Source of the DNA: Faecalispora anaeroviscerum
Lineage (GTDB): Bacteria; Bacillota; Clostridia; Oscillospirales; Acutalibacteraceae
Direction of reading: 5' to 3'
DNA: 64,000 nucleotides
NCBI RefSeq assembly: GCF_947568225.1
Contig: NZ_CANOOQ010000001.1
Coordinates: 496,001-560,000, forward strand
The notes under the pieces are model-generated. The model saw nothing but the letters and a program-made list of their open reading frames with translations, was not told the DNA's origin and did not search any database. Both the position numbers and the translations under genes were made by a program. Positions within the stretch are counted from its first letter, which is position 1; every line of letters starts with the position of its first letter. This document shows, one piece after another, positions 42,504-51,317 of the stretch.

Positions 42504-43355
42504 TTACTGAATAACGACCTTCGTATCTTCTTTTATATTGTCGTAGAACCATTTTGCGTTTTCCATAGAGAGGCGCACACATCCATGGGAGGCCGGTTGC
42601 CCTAATTTTTCGGCTTCCCCCTTGACCATTTGCCTGTTTTCATCGAAAGGGAGGCTGTGGAACAGATAATTTCCATAAAACTGTGTCCAGTAATATGCGC
42701 CTTCCTTTAAGCTTTTATTATAGAATGACTCCCCGCGATTTGTAATCGCATAGGTTCCGGAGGGCGTTTCATAGCCTTCCATTCCGGTGGAACAGGGAAA
42801 AACCTGAACTACAAGATTTTTTGCATCCACAACGGTTACGTTCTGATCTTTTAAAGAAACATACACGGTAAGCGGCTGGGAGGCTTTTGCGAAGGAAACC
42901 TGCGCAAAGGCGGGAAAGGCGGCCTGTTCTTCTGTTACATTCGAAACATCGGCGGTCTCCGCAGGCATGATCGTCAGATAATTTTTATTACACCAGCCGG
43001 TTCGGCCGTCTTGGGCTTTCACCTTCACCCAATCCCCGTCGGATTCCCCAAGAATGCTGAGCGCGGTTCCTTTCGAAACAGAAAACACAACAGCTTTATC
43101 CTGTCCGGCAGAAAGCCGAATGTTTAAGCTGTCCATAGCTTGTCCCTGATACGCTGGTTTTTCGGGGGAATTTGAAGAATCCTTCACTGAGGATGACTGG
43201 GAAGATGGGGAGGGGGCCGGGACGACGGTACTTGAATTCGGCTGCTGTGCTTGCATTTTATCGCCATTTTGCAGCGCATATCCCGCAGTCAGAAAAGCGG
43301 CCGCAGCCAGTAGCAATGCAACCCACTTTTTTGGTTTTCTTTTTTGCTTTCTCAT
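42504..43355 (-). CDS. L,D-transpeptidase (YkuD) with SH3b-like domain
   Basis: Cell-wall cross-linking enzyme of 283 residues acting outside the membrane. A basic N-terminus and one hydrophobic segment (WVALLLAAAAFLTAGYAL) form a signal anchor; a Ser/Pro-rich linker follows; a bacterial SH3-like domain (KAVVFSVSKGTALSILG, DWVKVKAQDGRTGWCNKNYL) covers about 75-135; and the YkuD domain ends in FHSLPF and GQPASHGCVRLSMENAKWFY, where His and Cys are catalytic. It has its own consensus promoter on the minus strand. Confidence 0.92.
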   Translation of the reverse strand: MRKQKRKPKKWVALLLAAAAFLTAGYALQNGDKMQAQQPNSSTVVPAPSPSSQSSSVKDSSNSPEKPAYQGQAMDSLNIRLSAGQDKAVVFSVSKGTALSILGESDGDWVKVKAQDGRTGWCNKNYLTIMPAETADVSNVTEEQAAFPAFAQVSFAKASQPLTVYVSLKDQNVTVVDAKNLVVQVFPCSTGMEGYETPSGTYAITNRGESFYNKSLKEGAYYWTQFYGNYLFHSLPFDENRQMVKGEAEKLGQPASHGCVRLSMENAKWFYDNIKEDTKVVIQ

Positions 43356-43422
43356 TATTTCCGGTTCCTTTAATCAAAATTTCAGCATCCGTTTTAAATG
43401 CACATATTTTGCATTTGAGCCC

Positions 43423-43451
43423 ATTATAGTTTGATAAGATTTTCTTGTCAA
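43423..43451 (-). promoter_or_regulatory. Promoter of the L,D-transpeptidase gene
   Basis: On the minus strand TTGACA (43451-43446) and TATAAT (43428-43423), both perfect consensus, with a 17-bp spacer. Confidence 0.85.
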
Positions 43452-43589
43452 GCAAGGATTCCGGAATATGCGGTCGAAGAATAGTGGGTGTACCGTTTTT
43501 TCTAGAAAATCCCCCTGCTGAGCAGAGGCTTTCTCGCGCTGTCCGGCGACGGATGTAGGACAGGGGAAAAGAAGGGCCATTTTCAAAGA

Positions 43590-43620
43590 AAAACACGCGG
43601 AACAAAAGTCCGCGTGTTTT
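43590..43620 (-). terminator. Terminator of rnpB
   Basis: Perfect 12-bp stem (43590-43601 with 43609-43620), downstream of rnpB on the minus strand, ending in GTTTTTCTTT. Confidence 0.85.
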
Positions 43621-43640
43621 CAAGGAAGATTTCCTTTGTT

Positions 43641-43997
43641 GGTGCGACCAGGCCTGTAAGCCGAGTTCTGTCGTGAACAGCCATCTATCTTGGCCGGACG
43701 TTACCGCCGCGGCTCAATGCCACCTGTTCGGGACGCGCCGGGCCGACGCATTTGTCCCATTCCGGTGTTGCTCCGAATAGGGTTTACATAGCCGCGCGGT
43801 CTCCCGCGCGCTGGTGGGCTCTTACCCCGCCTTTCCAGCCTTACCCGCGCCAAAGGCACGGGCGGTATCTCTCTGTTGCACTTTCCCTGGGGTCACCCCC
43901 GGCGGCCGTTAGCCGTTATTCTTGCCCTGTGGAGCTCGGACTTTCCTCGGATAGGCCCTTTCGGGCGTTACCCGCAGCTGCTCAGCCTGCTCGCATC
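43641..43997 (-). ncRNA. rnpB: RNase P RNA, bacterial class A
   Basis: Ribozyme that matures tRNA 5' ends. On the minus strand the 5' part reads GCGAGCAGGCTGAGCAGCTG, followed by GAGGAAAGTCCGAGCTCCAC and AGGGCAAG, the universal CR-I core, and the 3' part contains ACAGAACTCGGCTTACAGGC, the CR-V core. The ends pair to form P1 (GCGAGCAG with CTGGTCGC). Length of about 357 nt is normal. Promoter and terminator flank it. Confidence 0.96.
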
Positions 43998-44001
43998 GCT
44001 T

Positions 44002-44030
44002 ATTTTAACGAATTTTTATTTTATTGTCAA
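44002..44030 (-). promoter_or_regulatory. Promoter of rnpB
   Basis: On the minus strand TTGACA (44030-44025) and TAAAAT (44007-44002), spacer 17 bp, 7 bp before the predicted RNA start and just past the pncB stop. Confidence 0.8.
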
Positions 44031-44047
44031 GTTAATATACCGAACTT

Positions 44048-45574
44048 TCATTCAAAGCGTTCATCAAATGAATCGGTGGCTCGCATTGCACGGTCAGCAG
44101 ACTTGTCAAAGATGTGGTTCGTGACCAGGCTGTCCTTAATTTGCCACAGCCGCTGTGACAAATCGACATAATAGCGGTGGGGGTTTTCAAAGCGAGTGAC
44201 CTCTTCCCACAGCGTGTCTACCTGCGCGGTGCAGTATTCACGGATTTCGTGCAGGTCACGCGGCTGTATCATGCACTGCCCGTTCTTAAAAATCTGAGTC
44301 ATCAGCGGAACCGCACGAAAATTTTCCACGCGCTTGCGCTTCCAAATATATTCGGGGTCAAAGATCACATAAGGCATTTCGTCGTCGATCAGCTCATCGT
44401 GCAGCGTGATAACATCGGCAATCGCCTTGCCGCTGTACCGGTCGAACAAACGCCACAGGCGCTTAAAGCCCGGAGTGGTAATTTTCGTAACATTCTCGCT
44501 GATTTTGATTTTGGGCACGATGCTGCCGTCGTCGCGTTCCGCGCCAACAAGCTTGTACACGCCGCCGAACACCGGCTCTGATGCCGAGGTAATCATGCGC
44601 TCGCCGACACCGAAGCTGTCCACCTGCGCACCCTGCATCAGCATGTCGCGAATGATGTATTCATCCAGAGAGTTGGAGGCGCAGATGCCGCAATCCTCAA
44701 AGCCGGCAGCGTCCAGCATCTCGCGAGCCTTGCGGGAAAGATAGGTGATGTCGCCGCTGTCAATGCGGATTCCCGCAGGGCGAAAGCCCTTTGGAACCAG
44801 CTCTTCATTAAAGATACGGATGGCATTCGGAATTCCCGACTGCAAAACATTATAAGTATCTACCAGCAAAACGCACTGGTTGGGGTATTCGCGGGCATAA
44901 GCACGAAACGCGTCCAGCTCAGTGTCGAACAACTGCACCCAGCTGTGCGCCATAGTACCCATTGCGGGAATGCCGAAATCGCGCTCGCAGATGGTGCAGG
45001 CCGTGCCGGCACAGCCGCCGATGTATGCGGCTCTGGCACCGTATACCGCGCCGTCAAAGCCCTGCGCGCGGCGAGAGCCGAATTCCATGACCGAGCGGCC
45101 GCTCGCAGCGCGCACGATCCGGTTTGCTTTCGTCGCGATCAAGGTCTGGTGATTGATGCATAAAAGCACCATGGTTTCGATAAATTGCGCCTGAATCACA
45201 GGGCCGCGTACAGTTACGATGGGCTCGCCGGGGAAGATGGGGGTTCCTTCCGGAACCGCCCACACATCGCACTCAAAATGGAAATCAGCCAGGTAATCGA
45301 CGAAGTCCTGATTAAATTTTCCGGTGGAACGCAAATATTCCAGATCCTGCGGGGTAAAAGAAAGGTTTTGCAAATACTCCACCAGCTGCTGTACGCCAGC
45401 CATAATCGCAAAACCGCCGCCATCCGGAATTTTTCTGAAAAACATATCAAAATAAACGATTTTGTTCTGAAATCCGTTGGAGAAATAGCCGTTAGCCATG
45501 GTTATTTCATAAAAATCAGTGAGCATTGTCAGGTTCTTACCGAATGGAGTTTGTGCTGTCTCCTCCAAGTCCAT
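44048..45574 (-). CDS. pncB: Nicotinate phosphoribosyltransferase
   Basis: NAD salvage enzyme: nicotinate plus PRPP and ATP gives nicotinate mononucleotide. The 508 residues show LTDFYEITMANGYF, FRKIPDGGGFAIMAG, INHQTLIATKANRIVRAA, the conserved MEFGSRRAQG with catalytic residues, AGTACTICERDFGIPAMGTMAHSW, LLVDTYNVL, and a RIDSGDITYLSRKAREML phosphate-binding region. It belongs to the long clostridial/bacterial class with a C-terminal extension rich in aromatic residues. The start is unclear: ATG at 45583, ATG at 45574 or TTG at 45568 (9 nt after GAGG). TATAAT on the minus strand at 45590-45585 lies immediately upstream. Confidence 0.94.
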   Translation of the reverse strand: MDLEETAQTPFGKNLTMLTDFYEITMANGYFSNGFQNKIVYFDMFFRKIPDGGGFAIMAGVQQLVEYLQNLSFTPQDLEYLRSTGKFNQDFVDYLADFHFECDVWAVPEGTPIFPGEPIVTVRGPVIQAQFIETMVLLCINHQTLIATKANRIVRAASGRSVMEFGSRRAQGFDGAVYGARAAYIGGCAGTACTICERDFGIPAMGTMAHSWVQLFDTELDAFRAYAREYPNQCVLLVDTYNVLQSGIPNAIRIFNEELVPKGFRPAGIRIDSGDITYLSRKAREMLDAAGFEDCGICASNSLDEYIIRDMLMQGAQVDSFGVGERMITSASEPVFGGVYKLVGAERDDGSIVPKIKISENVTKITTPGFKRLWRLFDRYSGKAIADVITLHDELIDDEMPYVIFDPEYIWKRKRVENFRAVPLMTQIFKNGQCMIQPRDLHEIREYCTAQVDTLWEEVTRFENPHRYYVDLSQRLWQIKDSLVTNHIFDKSADRAMRATDSFDERFE

Positions 45575-45583
45575 ACACCTCAT

Positions 45584-46036
45584 TATAAAGCAAATATTGC
45601 AGCATAATCTCTTTGCGGTGTTTGTGCATATTATAAATCAGAAAGCAAAGAAGAATCACTGCGCGAGAATCGGGTTTTTGCCCGAAATCGGGGCAAGCCC
45701 CAAAAATACGCCGGGCACTTTGTTGAATAATATTATAACAAGAATCCCATTAAATAACAATGTTTTTTTGGTATTCGACAAAGCAGGAGCCATTCCACGG
45801 GAAACCAGCAAATTAAACGGATTGATTCTGAAATTTTTGTATGATTTTTGTTGCGCTTTTCGATATTATCTACTATAATGGAATGTATTCCGGATAGTGG
45901 TATTTTTATTTCTTATAATGATACTTTGCTTTCAAAAAAGCGACAGCAATTTTGTACCTTTTTTGTTGAAGAGGGGAAAACTTTTTATTTTTGTCTGGCC
46001 GGTGAAATACGGCCTGAGCAACGGGGAGATGAAAGA
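45584..46036. other. Divergent region between pncB and the XRE gene
   Basis: 453 bases without a supported gene. It contains two short hairpins at 45669-45682 and 45688-45699 (GGGGCAAGCCCC), a possible pncB -10 element at 45585-45590, and the XRE promoter at 45851-45879. The first part of the XRE frame could extend upstream to 45848 but that part lacks a ribosome site. Confidence 0.55.
45851..45879 (+). promoter_or_regulatory. Promoter of the XRE gene
   Basis: TTGCGC (45851-45856) and TATAAT (45874-45879) with a 17-bp spacer; leader of about 150 bases. Confidence 0.6.
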
Positions 46037-46285
46037 ATGAGATTACGCAAGCAAGCCCTGGGTAATCGTAATTTGGTGGGTGCCCATGTGGAACTGGCCC
46101 GGAAGAACCTGGGCATGAAGCAAAAAGAGCTTTTGGCTCAGCTGCAGGTGAACGGAATTGATATGAATGCTTCGGGTCTTTCTAAATTAGAGGGACAGAT
46201 CCGTTATGTAACGGATTATGAACTGGTGGCTTTATCGAATATTCTGAACGTTTCTGTAGACTGGCTGCTCGGTCGTGAAGACTGA
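46037..46285 (+). CDS. Small XRE family HTH regulator
   Basis: An 82-residue one-domain DNA-binding protein: VGAHVELARKNLGMKQKELLAQLQVNGIDMNASGLSKLEGQIRYVTDYELVALSNILNVSVDWLLG, residues about 15-79, is a Cro/CI type helix-turn-helix. ATG at 46037 follows GGGGAGATGAAAG. It is monocistronic, with a terminator. Similar stand-alone XRE proteins are common in Clostridia; target unknown. Confidence 0.85.
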   Translation: MRLRKQALGNRNLVGAHVELARKNLGMKQKELLAQLQVNGIDMNASGLSKLEGQIRYVTDYELVALSNILNVSVDWLLGRED

Positions 46286-46305
46286 CTCCGGTGGCGTCGT
46301 TACAA

Positions 46306-46346
46306 AAGAACAGCATCCTTGAATATGGGATGCTGTTCTTTTTTTC
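46306..46346 (+). terminator. Intrinsic terminator after the XRE gene
   Basis: Perfect 13-bp stem (46306-46318 with 46328-46340) followed by five more T residues. Confidence 0.9.
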
Positions 46347-46441
46347 TTTAAATAGGCTTGTTATTATTGCTGAAAAATTTTATTAAACATACATGTTTTA
46401 TTTATAATGTGAATAAAAATAATTTTTTTCAGTAAAAAGTG

Positions 46442-46470
46442 TTGACTTATTGCCATGTGCAACGTATTCT
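46442..46470 (+). promoter_or_regulatory. Promoter of the amino acid-type ABC operon
   Basis: TTGACT (46442-46447) and TATTCT (46465-46470) with a 17-bp spacer, in an AT-rich leader about 90 bases before the ATPase gene. Confidence 0.55.
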
Positions 46471-46563
46471 TTACTAAACGAAAAACACCTTTTACATATA
46501 AGAATAATATGTTTTAACTTGATGCTAAAGTGAAGAGTTGGAGTTACGGAAGGAGGAGCAGCC

Positions 46564-47316
46564 ATGATTGTCATAGAAAATATCCGTAAGTCCTTTGCTG
46601 CTAAGGAAATTTTAAAGGGCATCAACCTGACGGTGGAGCAGGGGGATGTAGCGGTGATTATTGGACCCAGCGGAACAGGAAAGACCACGCTGCTGCGCTG
46701 TATGAATGGCCTTGAGAAGGCCGATGAAGGAAATATTACCATTGATCACGTTCAATATGATTATAAAAAGTCCTCAAAGAAACAGCTCCTGGCGCTGCGC
46801 AGGAAAACAGCCATGGTGTTTCAGCACTATAACCTGTTTAAAAACAAAACAGCTCTTGAAAACATCACAGAGGGTCTGATTACCGTTCAGAAAATTCCGA
46901 AAGCGGATGCGATTTTAACGGCAAAGCAGCAGCTGAAAAGCGTTGGTTTGGAAGGAAAGGAAGATTCTTACCCCCACCAGCTGTCCGGCGGTCAGCAGCA
47001 GCGAGTTGGCATTGCAAGAGCCTTAGCCATCAATCCCTCTGTGATTCTGTTTGATGAGCCCACGTCGTCGCTGGACCCCGAACTGGTGGGCGAGGTTCTT
47101 TCGGTTATGAAGCAGGTAGCAAGCCGGGGAATCACAATGGTAGTGGTAACTCATGAAATGAGCTTTGCACAGACGATTGCCAATAAAGTCATTTTTATGG
47201 ACGGCGGAAGCATCGTGGAGCAGGGGTCGCCCAGAGAGGTTTTTCTTTCTCCCAGGGAAGCGGCAACAAAACGGTTTTTAGATTGCATCTATCAGCCTTT
47301 TGTTTATCAAATATAA
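46564..47316 (+). CDS. Polar amino acid-type ABC transporter ATPase
   Basis: ATP-binding subunit of a polar amino acid uptake transporter (GlnQ/HisP family), 250 residues. Walker A GPSGTGKTTLLR, Q-loop VFQHYNLFKNKTALEN, signature LSGGQQQRVGIARALA, Walker B VILFDEPTSSLDPELVGEV and the switch His in VVVTHEMSFAQ are all intact. First gene of an operon with a binding protein, two permeases and a UroD-family enzyme. AAGGAGG lies upstream of the ATG. Confidence 0.95.
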   Translation: MIVIENIRKSFAAKEILKGINLTVEQGDVAVIIGPSGTGKTTLLRCMNGLEKADEGNITIDHVQYDYKKSSKKQLLALRRKTAMVFQHYNLFKNKTALENITEGLITVQKIPKADAILTAKQQLKSVGLEGKEDSYPHQLSGGQQQRVGIARALAINPSVILFDEPTSSLDPELVGEVLSVMKQVASRGITMVVVTHEMSFAQTIANKVIFMDGGSIVEQGSPREVFLSPREAATKRFLDCIYQPFVYQI

Positions 47317-47380
47317 TCACCTGTTCTTTAAAAGAACGAGATAAACAGGTGATACTCACACTAATCAGGAGGAGAATTTT

Positions 47381-48241
47381 ATGAAAACAAAATTGTTAAG
47401 TTCCGTATTGGCGGCGGCGCTGTTTGCAGGGGCTCTGTCGGGCTGCGCATCCAATCAGAGTACAGGCGCTAATGCGTCTGCTGCCCAAAGCATCGGGGAA
47501 TCTTCCGCAGCTCAGGTAAAAACCGTAAATGTTGCACTGGAATCCGGTTCAAAGCCCTTAAGCTTTGAAAATGATAAGGGCGAAAAGGTTGGCTATGAGG
47601 TAGATGTACTCAAAGCAGTGGATGAGCTGATCACCGACTATGATTTCAATATTGAATTGGTAGAGAGTGACGCTACTCAGATTGGCCTGGAAACCGGCAA
47701 ATATGCGCTGATCGGCGGCGGTCTGTATAAGACTCCTGAACGGGAGCAGAAATATTTGATCCCCAACGCGATCAACGGAGTCAGCCTGATTAACATTTAC
47801 GTCAATGAAGACAACAATTCTATTAAGAGTCTCGATGACCTGGTGGGAAAAAAGCTCGTGCCTTCTACCCCCAACGGCGGTATCTTTAATCTGCTGACTG
47901 CCTATAACAAAGAGCATGCCGACAAGCCGATCACCATCACCACTGGCGAGGGTATTTCAGTTGCAGACCGTTTCAAGTCTGTTAGCGATAAGGAATATGA
48001 CGCTCTGGTACTCCCCAACAACCTGGGCTTTGCGGAGATCAAGAAGGAGCTGGGTCTGAAGGTCAAGGCTATCAATCCCCCCGTAAAGATCAACGGCACT
48101 TATTTCGCCCTCTCCAAGGATCAGACCGATCTTTCCGCAAAGGTGGAACAGGCTCTGAAGACCTTGCGTGAAAACGGCACTCTGTCAAAGCTGTCTGAAA
48201 CCTGGTATGGAGAAGATACGATCAAATACTTTACTGAATAA
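47381..48241 (+). CDS. Amino acid-type ABC transporter substrate-binding lipoprotein
   Basis: Family 3 extracellular solute-binding protein of 286 residues. Lipoprotein signal with lipobox ALSGC, an Ala/Ser-rich linker, then VNVALESGSKPLSFENDKGEKVGYEVDVLKAVDE, the classic opening of this family, YALIGGGLYKTPEREQKYL in place of the usual Arg-rich ligand loop, and LVGKKLVPSTPNGGIFNLL. The ligand-binding Arg of typical amino acid receptors is not evident at the usual place, so the substrate may be unusual. AGGAGG before the ATG. Confidence 0.9.
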   Translation: MKTKLLSSVLAAALFAGALSGCASNQSTGANASAAQSIGESSAAQVKTVNVALESGSKPLSFENDKGEKVGYEVDVLKAVDELITDYDFNIELVESDATQIGLETGKYALIGGGLYKTPEREQKYLIPNAINGVSLINIYVNEDNNSIKSLDDLVGKKLVPSTPNGGIFNLLTAYNKEHADKPITITTGEGISVADRFKSVSDKEYDALVLPNNLGFAEIKKELGLKVKAINPPVKINGTYFALSKDQTDLSAKVEQALKTLRENGTLSKLSETWYGEDTIKYFTE

Positions 48242-48262
48242 CAAAATTACAACTGGAAAGGA

Positions 48263-48982
48263 GTGACATTTGCCGCCATGGAAATTTCTTTTTCTTATAT
48301 CTTAAAGACCATGGATCGAATCAGCTCGGCAATCCCGTATACCTTGTTGGTTATTGTGATTTCGGGCAGTCTTGGGATTTCGCTGGCGGCGGGTGTCGCT
48401 GCGGTTCGTATTAAAAAGTGGAAAATCCTTTCACCTCTGGCTGATATTTATGTATCTTTTTTTCGCAGCACGCCCTGCCTGATCCACATTTTTCTGGTCT
48501 ATTACGGTTTGCCTTTGATCCTGCGGGAATTCGGCATCGATGCGGACGGCTGGAGCAAGACTCTCTACGCTTCTCTGGCGCTGATCCTGTTTAACGGAGC
48601 TTATATGTCCGAATACCTGCGCCCAGCTTATTTGGCGGTGGAGCAGGGGCAGCACGATGCGGCAGACAGCATCGGAATGAACGGATTTACCAAGTTTCGG
48701 AGGATTATTTTGCCCCAGATGCTGCCGATCGTGTGGCCTAATCTGGAGAACGCATTTGTGGAATTGGTCAAGGATACCTCTGTTCTGTTCGTGATCGGCC
48801 TGACGGACATCATGGGAATGGCCAAGAAAATGATTTCCAATGATTACGGCGTGAGAAAGCTAGAGGTATATCTGGCTGCAGCGGCCATTTACTGGTGCAT
48901 CACGTTTGCGGTCGGCAAGCTCTGTCAGTTGTTTGAAAAGAGAGTCATTATTACCAATCGAACGGAAAAGTGGGTGGGGTAA
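48263..48982 (+). CDS. Amino acid-type ABC transporter permease 1
   Basis: Membrane subunit (HisM/GlnP type), 239 residues with about five helices. Family motif regions: SFFRSTPCLIHIFLVYYGLPL, GAYMSEYLRPAYLAVEQGQHDAADSIGMN and the EAA loop GFTKFRRIILPQMLPIVWPN. The GTG at 48263 overlaps its AAAGGAG; the ATG at 48278 is an alternative start. The stop overlaps the next permease by 1 nt. Confidence 0.92.
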   Translation: MTFAAMEISFSYILKTMDRISSAIPYTLLVIVISGSLGISLAAGVAAVRIKKWKILSPLADIYVSFFRSTPCLIHIFLVYYGLPLILREFGIDADGWSKTLYASLALILFNGAYMSEYLRPAYLAVEQGQHDAADSIGMNGFTKFRRIILPQMLPIVWPNLENAFVELVKDTSVLFVIGLTDIMGMAKKMISNDYGVRKLEVYLAAAAIYWCITFAVGKLCQLFEKRVIITNRTEKWVG

Positions 48983-49668
48983 TGCTGAGCGGAACAGTGA
49001 TTCTGGAAGATATGCAGTTTATCCTCACCGTTGTTCCCTTTACGTTGGGGACCGCACTGATCGTTTTGAGCTTTGGAATTCTGTTGGGCTTTGCGGTAGC
49101 CATAGTTCGAATTCGTCAGGTTCCGGTAGCAAAGCAGCTGGCCCGGGTGTTTATGGATTATACCAGAGGAATTCCCTTGGTGATTCATTTGTATTTGGCA
49201 TATTTTATTCTGCCAATGGCGGTAGAAGAGGTTTGCCGCATCCTTGGAATGGAGCAAGCGGCCAAGACTTCGCCCCTGGCAGTGCTGGTGGTGGCTTATT
49301 CCCTGTATATTTCGGTGGGGCAGTCGGAGAATATTCGCGGTGCGTTTTCCTCTATCGATCCCGGGCAGTGGGACGCCGCCTATGCCTGTGGTATGAACGG
49401 ATTTCAGGCACTGTTCAAAATTGTAATCCCGCAGGGCGTCACAGTGGCGGTGCCGGTGTTTTTTAATACTTTCTTGGGAATTACCAAAGGCCTTTCTCTT
49501 GCTTTTACCATTGGTGTGGCGGATATTCTGTCTCAGGCAAAGCTGGCCTCGGCTCAAAACGCGCATTACCTGGAAGCGTATATCGCTGCAGCGCTGATTT
49601 ATTGGGCGTTGTGCGGGTTGCTGGATGTGGTATTTGGCCGAGTTGAGCGAGTATTTAAGAAATGGTAG
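48982..49668 (+). CDS. Amino acid-type ABC transporter permease 2
   Basis: Second membrane subunit, 228 residues, related to permease 1 but distinct, giving a heterodimer channel. It shows DYTRGIPLVIHLYLAYFILPM, YISVGQSENIRGAFSSIDPGQWDAAYACGMN and GFQALFKIVIPQGVTVAVPVFFN. Its ATG overlaps the previous stop (TAATG). A UroD-type enzyme gene follows 7 nt after the stop. Confidence 0.92.
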   Translation: MLSGTVILEDMQFILTVVPFTLGTALIVLSFGILLGFAVAIVRIRQVPVAKQLARVFMDYTRGIPLVIHLYLAYFILPMAVEEVCRILGMEQAAKTSPLAVLVVAYSLYISVGQSENIRGAFSSIDPGQWDAAYACGMNGFQALFKIVIPQGVTVAVPVFFNTFLGITKGLSLAFTIGVADILSQAKLASAQNAHYLEAYIAAALIYWALCGLLDVVFGRVERVFKKW

Positions 49669-49675
49669 GTGTATT

Positions 49676-50707
49676 ATGAATAAGTTTGAGCGAATCCAGG
49701 CAGCGCTGAAAGGACAGGAGGTGGATAAAATTCCGCTGAATGTGTGGATGCATTTTTCTGCTGTGGATCAGGACCCCAGAAGCCTGGCGGAAACTCAGGT
49801 CGCATTTGCGCAGAAGTATGACTTTGATTTTATCAAGCTGATGCCTTTTGGACTGTATGGCGTTCAGGATTACGGTGTAAAGGTAAAAATTTTTAACCGG
49901 GTCAACTTTCCTCCTATCGTGGATGACTATGGGATCCATCAGATTAGCGACTGGGATCGGATTGAGCCTTTGCCGGCTATTTATGGTTCTTATGGCAAGC
50001 AGCTTCAGGCAGCTCGGCATACAATTCATCTTGCAAAAAAACAGTTCCCGGTAATCCAAACGATTTTTAGTCCCCTGACTACGGCAAGAAAGCTGGCTGG
50101 GGACAGGATTTTGCTGGATATGAAAGAAGATTCCCGCAGATTCAAGCAGGCGTTGCAAGCGTTGACGGAAACAACCGTTAATTTTGTAAAGGCCAACATA
50201 GAAGCGGGCGTGGATGGCTTTTTCTTCGCCACGCAATGTGCTAATTATGATTTTCTGACCGAGGAACAATACCGGGAGTTTGGAGAATTTTACGACCGGC
50301 AGGTAATTGCCGCGTATCAGGATGAAACCTTTTTCAATGTGGCACACTTGCACGGGGATCACGGAATGTTCCGGCTGATTGCGGATTATCCGGTGAACTG
50401 CATCAACTGGCACGACCGGTGGAGCAGTCCTACTCTTGCAGAAGCCCGGAAAATCACGGATAAATGTTTGCTGGGCGGCATTCAAGAGGCTCCATATTAT
50501 AATGAAAAAGGAGAAAAAATTCGGGAAAGTATTCTGGTATCCGGTTCTGTGGCGGAGGTAGAACGGCATGTGCAGGAAGCCATTGAATTTGCTGGAGACA
50601 AGGGTCTGATTATCGGACCGGGCTGTGTAGCGGACCAGAATCTGCCGGAAAAAAATCTGTATGCTCTTTGCAGGGCTGTTTACCGCGTCACTTCGTTGGC
50701 GGGGTAA
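49676..50707 (+). CDS. UroD/MtaA family methyltransferase-like protein
   Basis: A 343-residue TIM-barrel protein of the uroporphyrinogen decarboxylase superfamily. It starts NKFERIQAALKGQEVDKIPL and shows an N-terminal PLNVWMHFS segment, FIKLMPFGLYGVQDYG, GVDGFFFATQCANYDFLTEE, a possible metal site HLHGDH followed by NCINWHDR, and a late GLIIGPGCVADQNLPEKNL whose Cys matches the third zinc ligand of MtaA/CmuA methyltransferases. The usual HxC is HLH here. Heme genes are absent, and it closes an amino acid-type ABC operon; so it more probably handles a methylated, imported compound than uroporphyrinogen (inference). Confidence 0.85.
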   Translation: MNKFERIQAALKGQEVDKIPLNVWMHFSAVDQDPRSLAETQVAFAQKYDFDFIKLMPFGLYGVQDYGVKVKIFNRVNFPPIVDDYGIHQISDWDRIEPLPAIYGSYGKQLQAARHTIHLAKKQFPVIQTIFSPLTTARKLAGDRILLDMKEDSRRFKQALQALTETTVNFVKANIEAGVDGFFFATQCANYDFLTEEQYREFGEFYDRQVIAAYQDETFFNVAHLHGDHGMFRLIADYPVNCINWHDRWSSPTLAEARKITDKCLLGGIQEAPYYNEKGEKIRESILVSGSVAEVERHVQEAIEFAGDKGLIIGPGCVADQNLPEKNLYALCRAVYRVTSLAG

Positions 50708-50710
50708 TTG

Positions 50711-50746
50711 AAAAACCGTTCCGCGTTTGTTATACGGAACGTTTTT
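50711..50746 (+). terminator. Terminator of the ABC-UroD operon
   Basis: AAAAAC-C-GTTCCG (50711-50723) pairs with CGGAAC-GTTTTT (50735-50746) apart from one bulged C, with an 11-base loop. Confidence 0.7.
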
Positions 50747-50986
50747 CAGTTCGGAATCTTCTCAAATACTTTGTAATACTACTTAATAATGAGGTTGGTC
50801 ACTTCCTTTCCGAAGGCGGAGGAGCGACCGACCTTTTCTCACAAGATGCTATTAGAATTCTTGGACCGATCGTTAGAATGCAACATGATTTCTGACAGAG
50901 AAGTAAGCAGTTAGAAATATAATTCTTGTATTCTGTAAATGCTTCCGATATAATCAAAAGTAATATTATACAGAAAGAAAAATGCC

Positions 50987-51289
50987 ATGGTGCAAGGGAA
51001 TTTCACGGATCAGGTATATCAGGTTGTTGCAAGAATTCCGCGTGGAAAGGTAGCCACCTACGGGCAAATCGCCTTCTTTATTGGAACGCCGCGCAGCGCA
51101 AGGCTGGTTGGGTATGCTTTGAGTCATACCCCGTTCTTTTTGTCGCTGCCCTGCCACCGGGTGGTAAACCGTTTGGGCCGTACAGCGCCGGGGTGGCCGG
51201 AACAGCGCCTTTTGCTGGAGAGCGAAGGCGTTCCTTTTCGTGAAAACGGTACGGTGGATCTTGCAAAGTGCCTTTGGCATACCGAATAA
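50987..51289 (+). CDS. Minimal MGMT-type alkyl-DNA repair domain protein
   Basis: A 100-residue protein equal to the C-terminal DNA-binding half of O6-alkylguanine-DNA alkyltransferase: YQVVARIPRGKVATYGQIA, ARLVGYALSH, then PCHRVVNRLGR with Cys56. The N-terminal Ada/Ogt domain is missing. Unlike alkyltransferase-like (Atl) proteins, which have Trp or Ala at this site, the acceptor cysteine is present, so it might transfer alkyl groups or just bind lesions. Start ATG at 50987. Confidence 0.88.
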   Translation: MVQGNFTDQVYQVVARIPRGKVATYGQIAFFIGTPRSARLVGYALSHTPFFLSLPCHRVVNRLGRTAPGWPEQRLLLESEGVPFRENGTVDLAKCLWHTE

Positions 51290-51317
51290 AAAGATTAAAA
51301 GGACAGGATGTGGAAAG

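Noticed and set aside
42124..42582. A 152-codon minus-strand frame at the end of the aconitase X operon
   Set aside because: It spans two intrinsic terminators and the end of the L,D-transpeptidase gene; low-complexity basic composition and no ribosome site.
48906..49466. A 186-codon plus-strand frame across the two ABC permeases
   Set aside because: Out-of-frame shadow of permease 2; Gly/Ser/Arg-rich without any domain.
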